Origin: Streptomyces avicenniae
GTDB taxonomy: Bacteria > Actinomycetota > Actinomycetes > Streptomycetales > Streptomycetaceae
NCBI RefSeq assembly: GCF_000719135.1
Contig: NZ_JOEK01000009.1
Span: forward strand, 248,001-312,000
Direction of reading: 5' to 3'
Length of the DNA stretch: 64,000 nucleotides
Shown: positions 63,003 to 64,000 of the stretch, piece after piece
Layout: each line of letters starts with the position of its first letter
Numbering within the stretch: the first letter of the stretch is position 1
The notes under the pieces: model-generated
What the model was told of the DNA's origin: nothing
What the model saw: the letters and a program-made list of their open reading frames with translations, nothing else
Databases searched by the model: none
Made by a program: the position numbers and the translations under genes

Positions 63003-64000
63003 TCAGTTGAAGCCGGTCGGCAGGTACTGCTCGACGTTGTCCCGGGTGACGACGGCGGAGTACAGCGTCACGGAGGAGGGGATCTCGAACTCGGCGAGAC
63101 CGCCGATCCCCTTGGCCTGGCCCAGGGCGCGGGCCAGGTCGATCGCCGAGGCGGCCATCGTCGGCGGGTAGAGGACGGTGGCCTTCAGGACGGAGTTGTC
63201 CGACTGGATGGCCTCCATGGCGTGCCGGGAACCGGCGCCGCCGACCATGATGAACTCGTCACGGCCCGCCTGCTCGATGGCGCGCTCCGCGCCGACGCCC
63301 TGGTCGTCGTCGTGGTTCCAGATGGCGTCGAACTGCGACTGCGCCTGGAGGAGACCGGCCATGACCTCCTGGCCCGACTCGACGGTGAACTCGGCGGCCT
63401 GCCGGGCGACCTTCTCGATGTTCGGGTAGTTGGCGAGGGCGGCGTCGAAACCGGCCGTGCGCTGGACGGTCAGCTCCAGGCTGTCAGGACCCGACAGCTC
63501 CACGACGCGGGCGTTCGGCACGTCGCGCAGCTGCTCGCCGATGAAGTGACCGGCGTTCAGGCCCATGCCGTAGTTGTCGCCGCCGATGTAGCAGCGGTAC
63601 GCCTGCGGGTTGTCGAAGATGCGGTCCAGGTTGATGACCGGGATGCCCGCCTGCATGGCGGTCAGGCCGATCTGGGTGAGCGCGCGGCCGTCGGCGGGCA
63701 GGATGACCAGGACGTCCACCTGGTCGTTGATCAGCGCCTCGATCTGGCCGATCTGCTGGGCGGTGTCGTTGGAGCCCTCGGTGATGTTGAGGGTCACCTC
63801 CGAGTACTCCTCGGCGCGGCTCCTGGCCTGCTCGTTGATCGCGTTGAGCCAGCCGTGGTCGGCCTGGGGGCCGGCGAAGCCGATGGTGACCGGCGTGCCG
63901 GGCTCGTCGTTCGAGACGGCGGCCTGCGTGGCGCCGTCGTCGTCACCGCTGTCGCTGGGCTCGTTGCTGGTACAGGCGCTCAGCATCACGCCGGCGGAGG
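63003..64000 (-). CDS. Ribose-type ABC sugar-binding lipoprotein (partial, 5' end off window)
   Basis: At least 332 residues are visible; the frame is open to the right edge, which cuts the signal peptide. The visible lipobox end is MLSAC, followed by an acidic linker. The periplasmic-binding family (PBP1, RbsB-like) shows TIGFAGPQADHGWLNAINEQ, LVILPADGRALT, ELTVQRTAGFDAALANYPNI and IWNHDDDQGVGAERAIEQAG. It precedes the two sugar-catabolic genes, so it probably binds the sugar or inositol that they degrade. Its permease and ATPase genes should lie to the right. Confidence 0.9.
   Translation of the reverse strand, partial: SAGVMLSACTSNEPSDSGDDDGATQAAVSNDEPGTPVTIGFAGPQADHGWLNAINEQARSRAEEYSEVTLNITEGSNDTAQQIGQIEALINDQVDVLVILPADGRALTQIGLTAMQAGIPVINLDRIFDNPQAYRCYIGGDNYGMGLNAGHFIGEQLRDVPNARVVELSGPDSLELTVQRTAGFDAALANYPNIEKVARQAAEFTVESGQEVMAGLLQAQSQFDAIWNHDDDQGVGAERAIEQAGRDEFIMVGGAGSRHAMEAIQSDNSVLKATVLYPPTMAASAIDLARALGQAKGIGGLAEFEIPSSVTLYSAVVTRDNVEQYLPTGFN

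Overview
The window is very GC-rich, with strong third-position GC bias, good Shine-Dalgarno sites, many ATGA/GTGA overlaps and many long GC hairpins between convergent genes. RppA naphthalene-polyketide synthase beside a cytochrome P450, DUF6879 and PF04672 proteins, and rare TTA codons all point to Streptomyces or a close relative, in a chromosomal region rich in accessory genes. No rRNA, tRNA, IS element or CRISPR array was seen.

Layout. 1-2.1 kb: a truncated XRE/TPR regulator, a divergent DUF6879 gene, a decayed D-amino-acid oxidase and a cluster of three strong hairpins. 2.1-12.9 kb: a complete beta-glucan utilisation locus on the minus strand, in the order LacI repressor, lipoprotein binding protein, four Opp/Dpp-type ABC transporter subunits, GH1 beta-glucosidase and secreted GH16 glucanase. 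The LacI promoter and the GH16 promoter region share an identical 16-bp operator-like sequence. 13.4-24.3 kb: an F420-type oxidoreductase, a DyP peroxidase with a lectin-like tail, a LigD polymerase-domain protein, a DJ-1/baeRF2/transketolase group, a nucleotidyltransferase-TPR pair and an AHSA1-ArsR-VOC operon with twin operators. 24.5-27.3 kb: an MFS exporter and an ATP-grasp enzyme.

27.3-34.0 kb: a beta-mannoside locus (ROK regulator, orphan binding protein, GH2 beta-mannosidase, and a LacI-family protein lacking its DNA-binding domain). 34.2-36.7 kb: P450 plus rppA, a predicted oxidised-naphthoquinone/melanin pathway. 36.7-44.1 kb: NUDIX, two PF04672 methyltransferases, a flavin monooxygenase, HIT protein, ATP-dependent DNA ligase with a second LigD polymerase-domain protein, and a DUF3068 membrane protein. 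44.2-48.7 kb: biotin genes (bioF divergent from bioBAD). 48.7-55.8 kb: a small ORF, HhH DNA-repair-like protein, DUF3140, aldo-keto reductase, MBL hydrolase, an ABC exporter and a divergent histidine kinase.

55.8-59.9 kb is a block with visibly lower GC (YdcF protein, XRE/TPR regulator, two tiny overlapping ORFs, a GRDP-motif protein, a methyltransferase). It lies between the histidine kinase and the response regulator at 59,965 that is its likely partner, so it looks like an insertion into a two-component operon. 60.7-64 kb: a sugar catabolic operon (isomerase-like TIM barrel, Gfo/Idh dehydrogenase, ribose-type binding lipoprotein) that runs off the right edge.
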